A program made the position numbers and the translations under genes. Of a DNA stretch of 64,000 nt, positions 43,673-54,012 are shown one piece after another. Under the pieces are notes generated by a model. That model worked only from the letters and a program-made list of their open reading frames with translations, ran no database searches and was not told the origin of the DNA. Position 1 is the first letter of the stretch, and every line of letters begins with the position of its first letter. Source of the stretch: Enchytraeus crypticus (taxonomy: Eukaryota; Annelida; Clitellata; Enchytraeida; Enchytraeidae). The stretch lies in assembly GCA_905160935.1 (NCBI GenBank), contig CAJHZI010000534.1, forward strand, positions 2,104,001-2,168,000, given 5' to 3'.

Positions 43673-43718
43673 ATTTAGATGGTACACGCCTGTCACTACA
43701 GGCGTGTACCATCTAAAT
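43673..43718. repeat. perfect 21-bp inverted repeat with 4-nt loop in the 3' UTR
   Basis: Arms 43673-43693 (atttagatggtacacgcctg plus t) and 43698-43718 are exact complements around 'cact'. It lies about 140 nt after the stop of the repeat-rich gene. Confidence 0.96.
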
Positions 43719-44025
43719 GATGATACATGAAGTTTGTGATACGAGATTGCTAAGTGTTACGCTATTGACTGATGTGTGTGTGTGATAATTTATCGTGTGC
43801 ATTGTCATTTATTATAATTATGGGTGCTCTTTGATTTCTTGGTTGTGTTAATTTAAATGTGTTGATATGGTGGTTGTGTTAATTTAAATGTAGTTTTTAG
43901 ATATTTAATTCATTTCAACTGAAGACGTTAAGTTGTAGTTGAATTGTTTTATGTTTTTATTGTTTTGATAAGATTGTTACTAGTGTTAACGAGGTTTCGT
44001 GTATTGTACTACATGTATTGATGCT

Positions 44026-44270
44026 ATGAAAACCTATAACTTTTATACGTAATTCTCCTCCTATAACATTTATACGTAATTCTCCTATAACATTTATACG
44101 TAATTCTCCTATAATATTTATATGTAGATCTCCTATAACATTTATACATAATTCTCCTATAACATTTATACATAATTCTCCTCCTATAACATTTATACGT
44201 AATTCTCCTCCTATAACATTTATACATAATTCTCCTCCTATAGCATTTATACGTAATTCTCCTCCTGCCC
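44026..44270 (+). repeat. 24-27-bp tandem array (ctataacatttatacgtaat), about 9 copies
   Basis: Intergenic minisatellite between the repeat-rich gene and arfaptin, which converge here. Confidence 0.93.
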
Positions 44271-44604
44271 AACCCTAATCCGTTCCTATGAACTACTCAG
44301 CTGCACACTGAACTTTTCTAAGCTGTTTAGCTTGATGAAGTCAACTGTGGCCCTCGTGTCCACATCTTATTCTGATTAAGTCTTGAACAATCATATCTGC
44401 CATTGGTTGATGAGAATGATGGTTGCTGTGAACTTAGTAAGATGTTGGGAACTTGAGATGTGTCAATTCCTGTTTAATTTATAATATTATACTAGTTACA
44501 GATATTGTAGGTTTTCTATATTTTAATTGTTTCAGTTTGCTAAATGTATTTCATTCGTCAGATATATTGTGGAAAGATTACAACTATTAATTGAACAATG
44601 TAGA

Positions 44605-44870
44605 CTTTTATTGTACTCCACGTTCAATACGCATAACAATGGACCTCCTATATAATACACAACTTACGTACGTACAAAAGTCTACGTTATACACTAGGAT
44701 CAATACTTATAATAATAGACTTCCTATATAATACACAACTTATGTACATACAGAAGTCAATGATATACACTGGGATCAATACTTATAATAATAGACCTCC
44801 TGTATAATACACAACTTATGTACGTACAGAAGTCTATGCTATACACTAAGACCAATACTTATGGACGACT
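44605..44870 (+). repeat. about 79-bp tandem array, about 3.3 copies
   Basis: Unit contains 'cctcctatataatacacaac' and 'gatcaatacttataataata'. Confidence 0.92.
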
Positions 44871-46285
44871 TTTAATACAATAACTTCAATACTTAATAAC
44901 GGGTCTACAGAGAACACTAGCCAACTCCGAACTTCTAAACACCATTAAACCGCTCCTATCACACAACATGGTTTAATGCAGTTTGAGATAAATGTCAACT
45001 ATACGACAGGCCCGGCATCATCCACCCAACTACGGACTACATATCCTGTCACCTAACCAGTATGCTACACGACCAAAGACATTCCTCACGATCACGTGTT
45101 TGACACTTTGAATAACCTTGATATTTACACAAGCTAATCTGAACTTGCATCTTGCAAAGCTTACTATTTTATGACGCTTCTTCTAAATATATAAATTAGA
45201 TGTTAGAAATGACAGTAAAATATGAGAATAAATTACAAAGCAGTATTATACAAGCGCATTATATCTACACCAGTAAATCTAATACAACAGTAAAACGCTA
45301 AGCACACGTTTAACACACACCCAAACACCGTGCTTGAATACATGTAACTGTTTGACTACAGTTAAACGTGTCACTAATTACTGGCCTAACTAAACTGATT
45401 CACTAGTTATGCTGATACCTAGTAACACGATATACTTAGAATCTGTAGACTTAAAACAATATAAGAGTTTGAACAACGAGAAGTGCTTTACACTGGAAGA
45501 CTACAAACAAACAGATCAACTTCTCAACGCTATGAACCTACAAGCAACAGCTGTAATGTGCACATCAATATGACAATATATCTCTACTTACACATGTGCT
45601 GTAAAAAGTTTAACATTACAGGGAAATGAGCATATGTGACGATAACTACCACTTGTAATACAAGCTTTTACTCACAGATCAGCTCTACCAGGAATTGATT
45701 GCAGGACCTCAGGAAATTAGATCAGCTATTTAGAAATTCTAAAGGGCTACGTCATTACAGACACAGTCGAGCAGAGATGAGATTTTCTGGAATAATTGCA
45801 ATACGTCTCAGGGTCAACTCAGTGATACACTGGGCCAATTGTTTCAGTATCTATAATAAACCCTTGGACGCTTGCTGCAATTCTCGGCCTCCTGTACAAC
45901 TACTGCTAAGATTATTCTTTATTTAACTCCTCCAGTGGTTAACGTAATTGCTATGCTGCAAAAGAACTACATATATTAAAGACTCTGATTTTACCCATAA
46001 TGGATTACAAGCAATAATATTCTGATAACAGTGTATCACAACGTACACATTAAACCAACCAATCAGAAGTCTGGAGAATAAGAGAGTGATTGACTAGTGT
46101 TACACATAGGAGACACTGAACTGCAAATGTGACCCCTAACCCCACCTGTGTTCATTCTATAACTATTACAAGGAGATATCAATACTTTATGACTAGTGTT
46201 TAAACAATACTACACAACACTTCACTGTCATCAACTACCCATCCTCTCAGAACAGAGTTACATCCATGCACACCAACACAGCTGA
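44871..46285. other. intergenic / probable arfaptin 3' UTR
   Basis: No gene seen. It contains a minus-strand AATAAA at 45918-45923 and otherwise unique sequence. Confidence 0.5.
45918..45923 (-). promoter_or_regulatory. candidate poly(A) signal for arfaptin
   Basis: AATAAA on the minus strand, about 880 nt after the stop codon. It is the nearest canonical hexamer I could find. Confidence 0.4.
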
Positions 46286-46475
46286 TGAGAGCTACATGAA
46301 GCGTTCAATGTACAATAGATCTACAGTCATCAGAGGCGTGGCTTTGTGAGAGCTACATGAAGAGTTCAATATACAATACATCTACAGTCATCAGAGGCGT
46401 GGCTTTGTGAGAGGTACATGAAGAGTTCAATGTACAGTACATCTACAGTCACCAGAGGCGTGGCTTTGTGAGAGT
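46286..46475 (+). repeat. about 63-bp tandem array, 3 copies
   Basis: Unit contains 'gagctacatgaagcgttcaa' and 'tcatcagaggcgtggctttg'. It lies in the 3' region of arfaptin. Confidence 0.93.
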
Positions 46476-46634
46476 ATACGAGTATAGTGAATAACTGACT
46501 ATGATACAAGAGAAATACAGAAAGATCTAGGAGACAGAATGTGCTAACACCTAGAAAATGATAGGTAGACAGATCTTGAGAGTGTAACTTGTGTTATATG
46601 CGAGTTATCACATGTTGAAGAGCTATCACTCATA

Positions 46635-46724
46635 CAACACAAGTCAGAGACAGAGCTCTAGGAGAGAGAATGTTGTATATATCTATATAGCATAAGTTAG
46701 AGAGAGAACTCTATGAGGGAGAAT

Positions 46725-46776
<52 letters not shown>

Positions 46777-46825
46777 ACACAAGTTAGAGAGAGAGAGCTC
46801 TATGAGGGAGAATGAGTTTCGAGCC
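46635..46825 (-). repeat. stop-codon region of arfaptin in three copies
   Basis: 'gagagctctatgagggagaa' or close variants occur at about 46655, 46697 and 46790, the last holding the real stop (complement of CTA at 46800-46802). A (TA)n run separates the last two copies. Confidence 0.85.
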
Positions 46826-46964
46826 ACGACGGTTGATCGCTGTTTGGAGTCTTTAGCTTTATGTTGAACTGCTTCAATGTCTCCTGTAGGGCAGTTTGAT
46901 TCCCACTGAAGTACGAGGCTATAGCATTGTGCAGCAGTAGAAGCTGTTTATGCATCACCTTTAC
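46800..46964 (-). CDS. ARFIP: arfaptin exon 7 and stop
   Basis: Acceptor ttgctgtag|GTAAAG, 54 codons then TAG. It encodes the last BAR helix ([20 protein letters not shown]) and the conserved end NIKLKTP and PSWLE. Confidence 0.96.
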   Translation of the reverse strand, partial: VKVMHKQLLLLHNAIASYFSGNQTALQETLKQFNIKLKTPNSDQPSWLETHSPS

Positions 46965-47657
46965 CTACAGCAAATTACAATATTCAACATATACGTAAAT
47001 ATACAAAACTATACGTGTACATATGTTACTACACGTAATTATACAAGATTATACATGTGCATATGTAACTACACAAAATTATACATGTACATATGTAACT
47101 ACATGTAAATATAAATTAAGCATTGTATCAACGCGCTACACATGTATTACACATCTATAGTGAAATATTCTACACTGAATATATAACATATATCAACATA
47201 ACAGTAAATACGTGTGTAATGATGCTATAGTTTGGCTTTGGCTTCATAGTGCTCGATGTTGTCACTGTGGACAGCAGCAGAAGTTGATACAGACCCTATT
47301 CTCATCGAGGAACCTCATCTTGACGGTCACGTCGTCTCTCAGCCGCTCATACTTCTCTCTGTGGCTCTCAAACCTTCTCTTAGCCTCCTCGTATCTCAGT
47401 GTGCTCTCAGCGTCTCGTCCTGTGGCGCCACCTGTCCAGTACTCCATGTCCATCCTGTACGCGTCGTACTCCACCCTGAACACAACAACAACAACTAGAT
47501 CAGCATTCTACACAACAACAACAAGAACACCCAAAACCTTCAGTCATTGATGTTTAATAACAAAATGGTTCCTAATGCATCTAAAATGAAATCAATAATA
47601 TTTTATCTTTGGCTCTCTGCGCCAACTTAATACAATACAATTAACAAACTATTACTA

Positions 47658-47748
<91 letters not shown>

Positions 47749-50731
47749 GGTAAACCTGGCTGCCTCATAATGTTTGACAGTCAACAGTGTATCGTCCATT
47801 GTCTTGTTACACAGGGTGTTCATAGTAGATGTGAAGAACTGCAGGGCAGCTGAAACATATTCACAATTCTGCACTTATCTACTGCACTTTCATTTTATTG
47901 CAGGTCCAGGACACACATTACTAATCAGTCAAGCACCGCACACATAGTGAGAGAAGAGCAGTATAGTAACACAGTCAAGTCAAACAAGAGTAGTCATATG
48001 AGTCACTAGTGAGCGATTCATCGACCACAAGTAAATACTATTCTACACCTTATCTCAGCAACATCAAAGACGTGCCGTCTCAGCTTTCTGATCAACCAAC
48101 ATGTAAACAATTGTTGAGCTCTCTATGCAGTGAGGCAGTACACCGTAAATCTACAAGTTTACTTAGAATTATTACTAATTGAATTTGTTATAAGAGAGGA
48201 AAAGCTAAGCACTTAATACATTACACAATCTATTACGTTACGTGTAGTACAGACCCAGGAGGGTTTGGCCGTTCTTGTAGAGAACTCTCTGTGTCTGAGC
48301 GTTGTAAGAAAACTCCTCCCTCAGCTCTGGGTTCTTCTGAGACAACTCACTGAACGACTCCCCCAGAGCACGCTGTGTGCAAGTCATCTACACATACATA
48401 CACGTTGTGTGCATGTCATCTACACGTACATACACGTTGTGTACACATAAACACATGTTGTGTACACATCATCTACACATACACACACATTGTGTGCACA
48501 TCTACACATCTACACATACACATACGTTGTGTACACATCATCTACACATACACACACGTTGTGTACACATCATCTACACATACACACACATTGTGTGCAC
48601 ATCTACACATACACACATGTTGTGTACACATCATCTACACATACACACACATTGTGTGCACATCTACACATACACACACATTGTGTACACATCATCTACA
48701 CATACACACACGTTGTGTACACATCATCTACACATACACACACGCTGTGTGCACATCTGCATATATATACACGCTGTGTACACGTGTTGATAGCATCATC
48801 AGCAATGAAACAAACCTGAGTGAAGTGCTGAGCAAGTGTGTTAGTGAGACGCAGGATGTGTGTGTACTTTTCTTGTGTGTCTCTAAGTAGCTCTATCTGT
48901 GCCTCTAACTCTGTGTCCACTGTGCGTGACACTCTGCCCAGCTTCTCTGATAAAACCTACACATATATAAAGGAGAACTTAGACGCATATCTACACATAC
49001 AGGAGAACTTAGACACACATCTCTACATACATACAGGAGAACTTCAACACATCTATACATACATACAGGAGAACTTAGACACACATCTACACATACAGGA
49101 GACCTTAGACACACATCTACACATACAGGAGAACTTAGACACACATCTATACATATATACAGGAGAAATTCAACACATCTATACATACAGGAGAACTTAG
49201 ACATACATCTACACACACACACAGGAGAACTTAAACACACATCTATACATACACATCATACAGGAGAACTTAAACACACATCTACACATACATACAGGAG
49301 AACTTAAACATACAGCAACACATACACAACGATTACAACACTGAACATGCACACTGTTGAACCTACACACCTATACAAACATACGCACACATACACACAC
49401 ACATACTTGCACACACAGACACACACCTATACAAACTCACGCACACATACACACACATACTAGCACACACAGACACACACCTGCCTGGTGAACTTGTAGG
49501 CATTGAAGGACCAGGACCTGAGAGAGTCCAGCTTGTTCTGAGGAGAGGTCAGTGAGTGCACGGCCTGGGAGGGGGGGACCCTATGCCCCCCACTCCTATC
49601 AGCCCCCCCTCGTGCCTCAGTGCTGCTGTGGTCAGGGCTAGAGAGAGGAATGTTGCTCAGAGCTGTAACACATCACACGTCATAATGTGATATAATGTTG
49701 TCACGCTGTAGGGCATAGAATAGCATGTGTAAACACACAATGCTAACTCATCACACATTATAACGTGATATCACACTGTAGGGCATAGAATAGCACATGT
49801 AAATACACAATGTTAACTCATCAGTAGAGCTGGGTTAGATAACGTTGATTATGCAGTATGTTTGGCCCATCAACGATGAATTAAATCAACACATTGTCTG
49901 CGGAACCTTCAACCACGTTGAAGCATATGTCACGAGAACTTCCCCTGTCATCCCAGTCTACAGCTGAGTCGTGACTAGTTGGCATGTTGTTCAACAGTGG
50001 ATCAGTAGATGCAGGTTTCAAATCCAGTGCTCTCCCCATCACTGACATGCTATTTGAGCAGAAAGCTGACATTAAACCAGGCTCTTTGTACACTAGTCAG
50101 ATCAAGCTTGTACATCATAAGGGTAGAGATATTTCTCTGTTCACTGGACTGCCCGGAGGCTAAGCTAGGGCAAGCTATAAAAGCACAGTCTTGATTTATT
50201 GATAAATTCTACTCACTAACCAGGTGGAGCCTGACTCAAGCTACTACTGACGCCTGCGTGTCCTGAGAGGTTTGTGGGTCTGCTGGAGCCAGCATACCCC
50301 CCACCCATCTCTCCTCCCCTCACCAGTATACCCCCTCGTGGTCCACTTCTTACTCCAAGGTCTCCATCATCATCGTCATCGTGATTATCATCGTTAAACC
50401 TCATTCGATGTCTAGTCACCTCCTCATTATATCTGTCATGATTATTCATCTCGTCATCATCATCAGAATTTCTTATCTCATCGTCCATCTCCATTCTATT
50501 AATAACATCTTGCTCATCATCTGGCAGAGCAGCTGTAACATTGGAATTTCCAAGTTTAGATTTCCTGTACCAGGAATTTCCGAGTGGATTTTCCAAGTGA
50601 TTATTATGAGTCTGAGCATCATAGAGGTGCCTGTCATGAGGTGGCAGATAGTCATGGGCGTGGTTAGTGGGGGAGGAGCCAGAACTCTGAGGCAGAGGAG
50701 GCGGAGACTCACGACTTGGTGAATAAGACAT
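46800..50731 (-). CDS. ARFIP: arfaptin (ARFIP-type AH/BAR-domain protein), seven exons
   Basis: Arfaptins bind Arl1 and Rac/Arf GTPases at the trans-Golgi and sense or induce membrane curvature through a crescent AH/BAR dimer. Coding exons on the minus strand: 50731-50221, 49662-49481, 48956-48816, 48372-48255, 47849-47756, 47475-47295 and 46964-46800. Phases are 1, 0, 0, 1, 2, 0 and the product is 463 residues. The AH domain (about 226-455) is recognisable along its length: [78 protein letters not shown] and [20 protein letters not shown], ending QFNIKLKTP...PSWLE as in ARFIP1/2. The N-terminus is longer than in human ARFIP1/2 (373/341 residues) and is disordered, with an Asp/His/Asn-rich stretch. 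One ARFIP gene is seen, so no 1-versus-2 assignment is made. Confidence 0.97.
46975..47130 (+). repeat. about 33-bp array (tatacatgtacatatgtaac), about 4 copies
   Basis: Minisatellite in arfaptin intron 6, starting about 10 bp from the exon 7 acceptor. Confidence 0.85.
47295..47475 (-). CDS. ARFIP: arfaptin exon 6
   Basis: Acceptor gtgttcag|GGTGGA and donor AATAGG|GTCTGT, phases 2 and 0. It encodes [12 protein letters not shown] and [20 protein letters not shown]. Confidence 0.95.
47663..47752. repeat. (TA)n then (GA)n next to the exon 5 donor
   Basis: On the sense strand the donor GTTTACC at 47755 runs directly into (CT)n and then (TA)n. Confidence 0.95.
47756..47849 (-). CDS. ARFIP: arfaptin exon 5
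   Basis: Acceptor tgtttcag|CTGCCC and donor GCCAG|GTTTAC, phases 1 and 2. It encodes [20 protein letters not shown] and TVKHYEAA. Confidence 0.96.
48255..48372 (-). CDS. ARFIP: arfaptin exon 4
   Basis: Acceptor gcacacag|CGTGCT and donor CTCCTGG|GTCTGT, phases 0 and 1. It encodes [20 protein letters not shown] and [18 protein letters not shown]. Confidence 0.96.
48370..48790 (+). repeat. about 31-42-bp array copying the acceptor of arfaptin exon 4
   Basis: Unit 'cacgttgtgtacacatcatc' plus 'tacacatacaca', about 12 copies. The real junction reads agcacg|ctgtgtgc on plus; each unit keeps this context, and a few (48733 and 48770) keep the AG. Confidence 0.9.
48816..48956 (-). CDS. ARFIP: arfaptin exon 3
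   Basis: Acceptor tatgtgtag|GTTTTA and donor ACTCAG|GTTTGT, phase 0, 47 codons: [20 protein letters not shown] onward, the first BAR helix. Confidence 0.97.
48956..49320 (+). repeat. about 30-38-bp array copying the acceptor of arfaptin exon 3
   Basis: Unit 'ctacacatacaggagaactt' plus 'agacacacat', about 10 copies. On the sense strand each unit ends in tatgtgtag, identical to the exon 3 acceptor. Confidence 0.9.
49481..49662 (-). CDS. ARFIP: arfaptin exon 2
   Basis: Acceptor gtgttacag|CTCTGA and donor AGGCAG|GTGTGT, phases 1 and 0. It encodes a disordered linker and the start of the AH domain ([17 protein letters not shown]). It shifts from AT-rich surroundings to G/C-rich sequence. Confidence 0.95.
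49663..49832 (+). repeat. about 85-bp tandem duplication in arfaptin intron 1
   Basis: 'gtagggcatagaatagca' and flanking sequence occur twice, beginning directly at the exon 2 acceptor. Confidence 0.85.
50221..50731 (-). CDS. ARFIP: arfaptin exon 1 (first coding exon)
   Basis: ATG at 50729-50731 is the first in frame; donor CCACCTG|GTTAGT in phase 1. It encodes a hydrophilic, Pro- and then Asp/Asn-rich N-terminus of 170 residues without a domain I recognise. Confidence 0.85.
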
Positions 50732-51130
50732 GATTGATTACTTAACGACTGTATGTTAAATACAATGAAGATGACTTATAGCCTTATGAGGTAGAGCTGC
50801 AAGGTTAAACAGCAAATAGATCTTCAATTAGAGGATGATTAAATTACATAGATCTGACTAAAAATAGAGCACTATAATTGAATTATACTAACCCTAACCC
50901 TAACCCTTCATCTAAGGCATTTTGTATATGAGATGAAGAGAAGAAAGTATTGTGTTGATAAGTGTTTTTGGTTGGATCAACTTATCACGGTTTGTATGTC
51001 TTTACCTTCACAAACTTGTATGATGAGGTATAAAATTTTTGACAAGACTGGTCTCTCGACTTCCCGGACCAGTATAATTAAGTTAGTTAAGTTCAGTTAG
51101 AAATAGGATTCTAAATAGCCCACCGGTACG
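50732..51130. other. upstream region of arfaptin
   Basis: No further gene seen; it probably contains the promoter and 5' UTR. A short run of CCCTAA units lies at about 50890-50909. Confidence 0.45.
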
Positions 51131-51133
51131 GTA

Positions 51134-51462
51134 AAAAGTAAACACGCATTATACTGAAATGATCAACTATGTTGACATCTATCCCTTTTAATACCACATG
51201 TTAAATCCGTTAAGCAATTTAGTCCACTCTCCGTGCAATCATTCACGTGAATGGCCGAGATTTTACTCTCAGATCAGCGCAGCCGGGAATCGAACGCTAG
51301 AGAGTATTATAATATTCACCTCCTGATCTGTCATTTGGGTATTCATAATATTCACCTCCTGATCTGTCATTTGGGTATTCATAATATTCACCTCCTGATC
51401 TGTCATTTAAAATTTCATGGCGTTACCTGACGCCTTAACTATTGAGCTATTGAGAAACTCAA
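51134..51462 (-). mobile_element. tRNA-derived SINE, copy 4, with internal triplication
   Basis: Same body and tail as the other copies. Within it a 39-bp segment ('tattcacctcctgatctgtc' and flank) is present three times at 51305-51420, so it is longer than its relatives. Confidence 0.85.
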
Positions 51463-51475
51463 AACATAATAAAAC

Positions 51476-51570
51476 ATAACAATTAGAATGCTACAATCAA
51501 TGACAACTTCGGGCACTATTGAGAATATATCAAGCCGGCGAGCAAAAAGAAAGTCAAAAACGGTGCAAAA
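51476..51570 (+). mobile_element. MITE-family end fragment
   Basis: 'caattagaatgctacaatca' followed by 'gacaacttcgggcactattg' matches the left ends at 32986 and 51659. Confidence 0.6.
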
Positions 51571-51658
51571 TCCAGAAAAATTGTCCAAAAATAAAGAGAT
51601 TTTAAAAATATAAAGATAAATATAATATCAGAAACACAAGTACAGCAACAACAACAAT

Positions 51659-52480
51659 ACGACTAGAGTGCTACTGTTAGCCATGAAAACATCGAGCACT
51701 GTGGAATCAAAACAAAACCGATGAGCAGAATGAGGGGTCTATGAACGGTGCTAGTAAAACACAAGTACTACATATGTTAAGATAATAATAACAACTTTAA
51801 TATTTCACAGCGTTTAGTAGCCCCAAAGAAATATTTTTAGAAACAGTGAGCTTCATACGAGTGAACATATAGCTGTTTAATAAATATATAACTAACCTAA
51901 CCCTAACCCTAACACTTCCACATAAATCAACACAGTGCGACGCCATCTTACCACCGGGATAATACGCTACTTTGTTGACAACAACAACATTCCACAAAAT
52001 CCACTTCTAAACCCACAACAATCCACTTCTAAAGACTTGGAAGTTGGAATTAAATAAATAAATTTAGCATACCATACTCGTTCCATACATTGACTACTCT
52101 AGACCTGACTGAAATTTTGTTCTAATCTCTATTCTGGACCAGATCTGTATTATCTATCATCTTTGCCATCTAACCTCATTGATCTGTGCCCTCTTGTCCT
52201 AGCATGAATAAATATACTGCAAATTCTCCACACTCCACGATATACTTAATATAAATACTCTTTTCCATATAATTTTCTCTTTTAGTTTTCCTATCCACTA
52301 AATGTCCACGAATTGAGACAAACACGTAAACCTCCGTTTCGCTAGTACCATTCCTTGGACAGATTACCCTTACTTTGGCTTGCACAGATCGTTTATGGAC
52401 CCTTCACTCTGCTCGTCGGTTTATTTGGTTCCACAATGCTCAATGTTGTCATGGATAACTGTAGCATTCTAATCGTATTG
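51659..52480. mobile_element. MITE-like element, about 820 bp, about 90-bp inverted ends
   Basis: The left end (cgactagagtgctactgtta, gaaaacatcgagcactgtgg) and the complement of the right end (cgattagaatgctacagtta, gacaacattgagcattgtgg) agree over about 90 bp. TA lies on both outer flanks, consistent with a TA target duplication. No transposase is seen inside. Confidence 0.75.
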
Positions 52481-52609
52481 TAGTTGCTGTTATTTGTCAA
52501 AATTCTAATTTATTTTTAATTCTGTAATTATATTCCTCTGATAAATATTATGTAATGTGAAGAGAGCTACCACTACATATTATAAAAGGTCTACTTAGCC
52601 AGACCTAAA

Positions 52610-53096
52610 ACATTTAACCTAGATAATTAGTTTGGAACTGTTAACAAAAAGTCTAAAGAAGGACACAAAGATAAAGATAGTGAAAACTTTGGTTTGGACC
52701 ACGCTATTGTATGGATGTGAAACATGGGCCTTAAGGAAGGAAGATATTAGGAAACTGGAGGCATTGGAAATGTGGATTTGGAGAAGAATGGAGAGGATTA
52801 GCTTGACTCAAAAGGTTATAAATGAAGAAGTCCTGGAGAGAGTTGGCACAAGTAGACATTTGATAAATGTATTAAGAAATAGGAAGAAAAGATGGATAGG
52901 ACACATTCTAAGGGGGGAAGGTCTATTAAAAGAGGTCATAGAAGGTAGAATGGAAGGAAAAATAGGCAGGGGCTGGCCGAGATTAGGTATGTTAGATGAT
53001 TTAATGACCCTCTCATATGTGGAAATGAAGAGGAAGGCGGAAGACAGAGAAGAGCGGAGGCGTTATGTACCATGGACCTGCTAGTAGACAGTGCAC

Positions 53097-53152
<56 letters not shown>
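52610..53152 (+). mobile_element. LINE 3' end, (GA)n-tailed family, best copy
   Basis: At 52632-53084 the plus strand encodes the C-terminal end of a non-LTR retrotransposon protein: LLYGCETWALRKEDIRKLEA, MERISLTQKV, RKKRWIGHILRGEGLLKEVI and GRPRLGMLDDL-like GRGWPRLGMLDDL. It finishes ERRRYVPWTC then a stop, followed by 'agtgcactaa' and (GA)n at 53097-53152. The 5' part is missing. Relatives lie at 11655, 18001 and 35860. Confidence 0.9.
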
Positions 53153-53154
<2 letters not shown>

Positions 53155-54012
53155 AGTTTGGACATTAATTTTACATTCAGCAGTCTTCTGGTTGCTCTCC
53201 TTTTGAACTCTAATAATGTTATCAGACGGTTCAATTCACTGGACGTTAATTCTTTTCAGTACTACAAGCGTATATTTCGTAATCTGTCGAAATAGCGTTA
53301 TCCTCTTTTTGAAAATTTTGTCTAATTAATTATTCATATGGTGTAAAACATGTTTAATTATTTAACATTTGATCCATTCTTTGACTATGCCTGACTGTGA
53401 ATAGAAAAAAGAATAATGAATATCTTTGCCAACATGAAATTTTTGGTAGAGGTTGGAGAGAGGACTGGGTCAATTTGAGCCAAAGGTTATTCTATGGCAC
53501 CACTGTTATGAACGTAAACACTTCATTCTAAAGTCAATGCAATTAAATCTAGTTATACTCTTTGCTCTAACTCATTTTCGAAACGAAATATATTGGCTAT
53601 GTCTCAATATCACGATATCACCTATCTAATTCACAGAATAAAGATTAAGGGAGTGTTGGAATAAATATATAGACTTAGACAAGATAGATAGTAAAATTGA
53701 TTAACATGTAATTGGAGTGCCGAGAATTACTGTGTAGTCTAAAGTCTGGGTCGTATGAAGTGTTTTGCTGCAATTTTTATACGATTTCACTGTGTGAGCT
53801 AAACTTGCTTGATCCCGTCGATGTTCAATGTTGTCATGATCATGAGTGGTTGTCGTTCATGACAGCTTCATAAAATCTTGACAGATTTAAACCTGGCGTG
53901 TCAGCGAAATTCTTAAGAATTAAATTTGTGAAACTTTATACCCTGCAAAATTTTCTTTAAAAAATTTTTAGTTTTAAGTCCTCACTAAATCCTGATACAA
54001 TATTGAAACTAA
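53153..54012. other. intergenic
   Basis: AT-rich unique sequence. A short fragment of the MITE family end (atgttcaatgttgtcatgat) lies at about 53822. No gene seen. Confidence 0.55.

Noticed and set aside
42553-43696. Leu/Ser-rich minus-strand frames opposite exon 3 of the repeat-rich gene
   Set aside because: Antisense shadows of a biased Arg/Ser/Lys-rich coding exon; no splice or start support.
48375-49240. His/Thr/Cys-rich frames next to arfaptin exons 3 and 4
   Set aside because: They read through tandem arrays in arfaptin introns, mostly on the opposite strand.
50890-51915. Short CCCTAA runs at about 50890 and 51897, possible interstitial telomere repeats
   Set aside because: Only two to three units each, too short to claim as telomeric.
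52632-53084. Considered as a host gene of 150 residues
   Set aside because: The motifs are those of a LINE protein C-terminus, the family is repeated in the window, and it ends in a simple-repeat tail.
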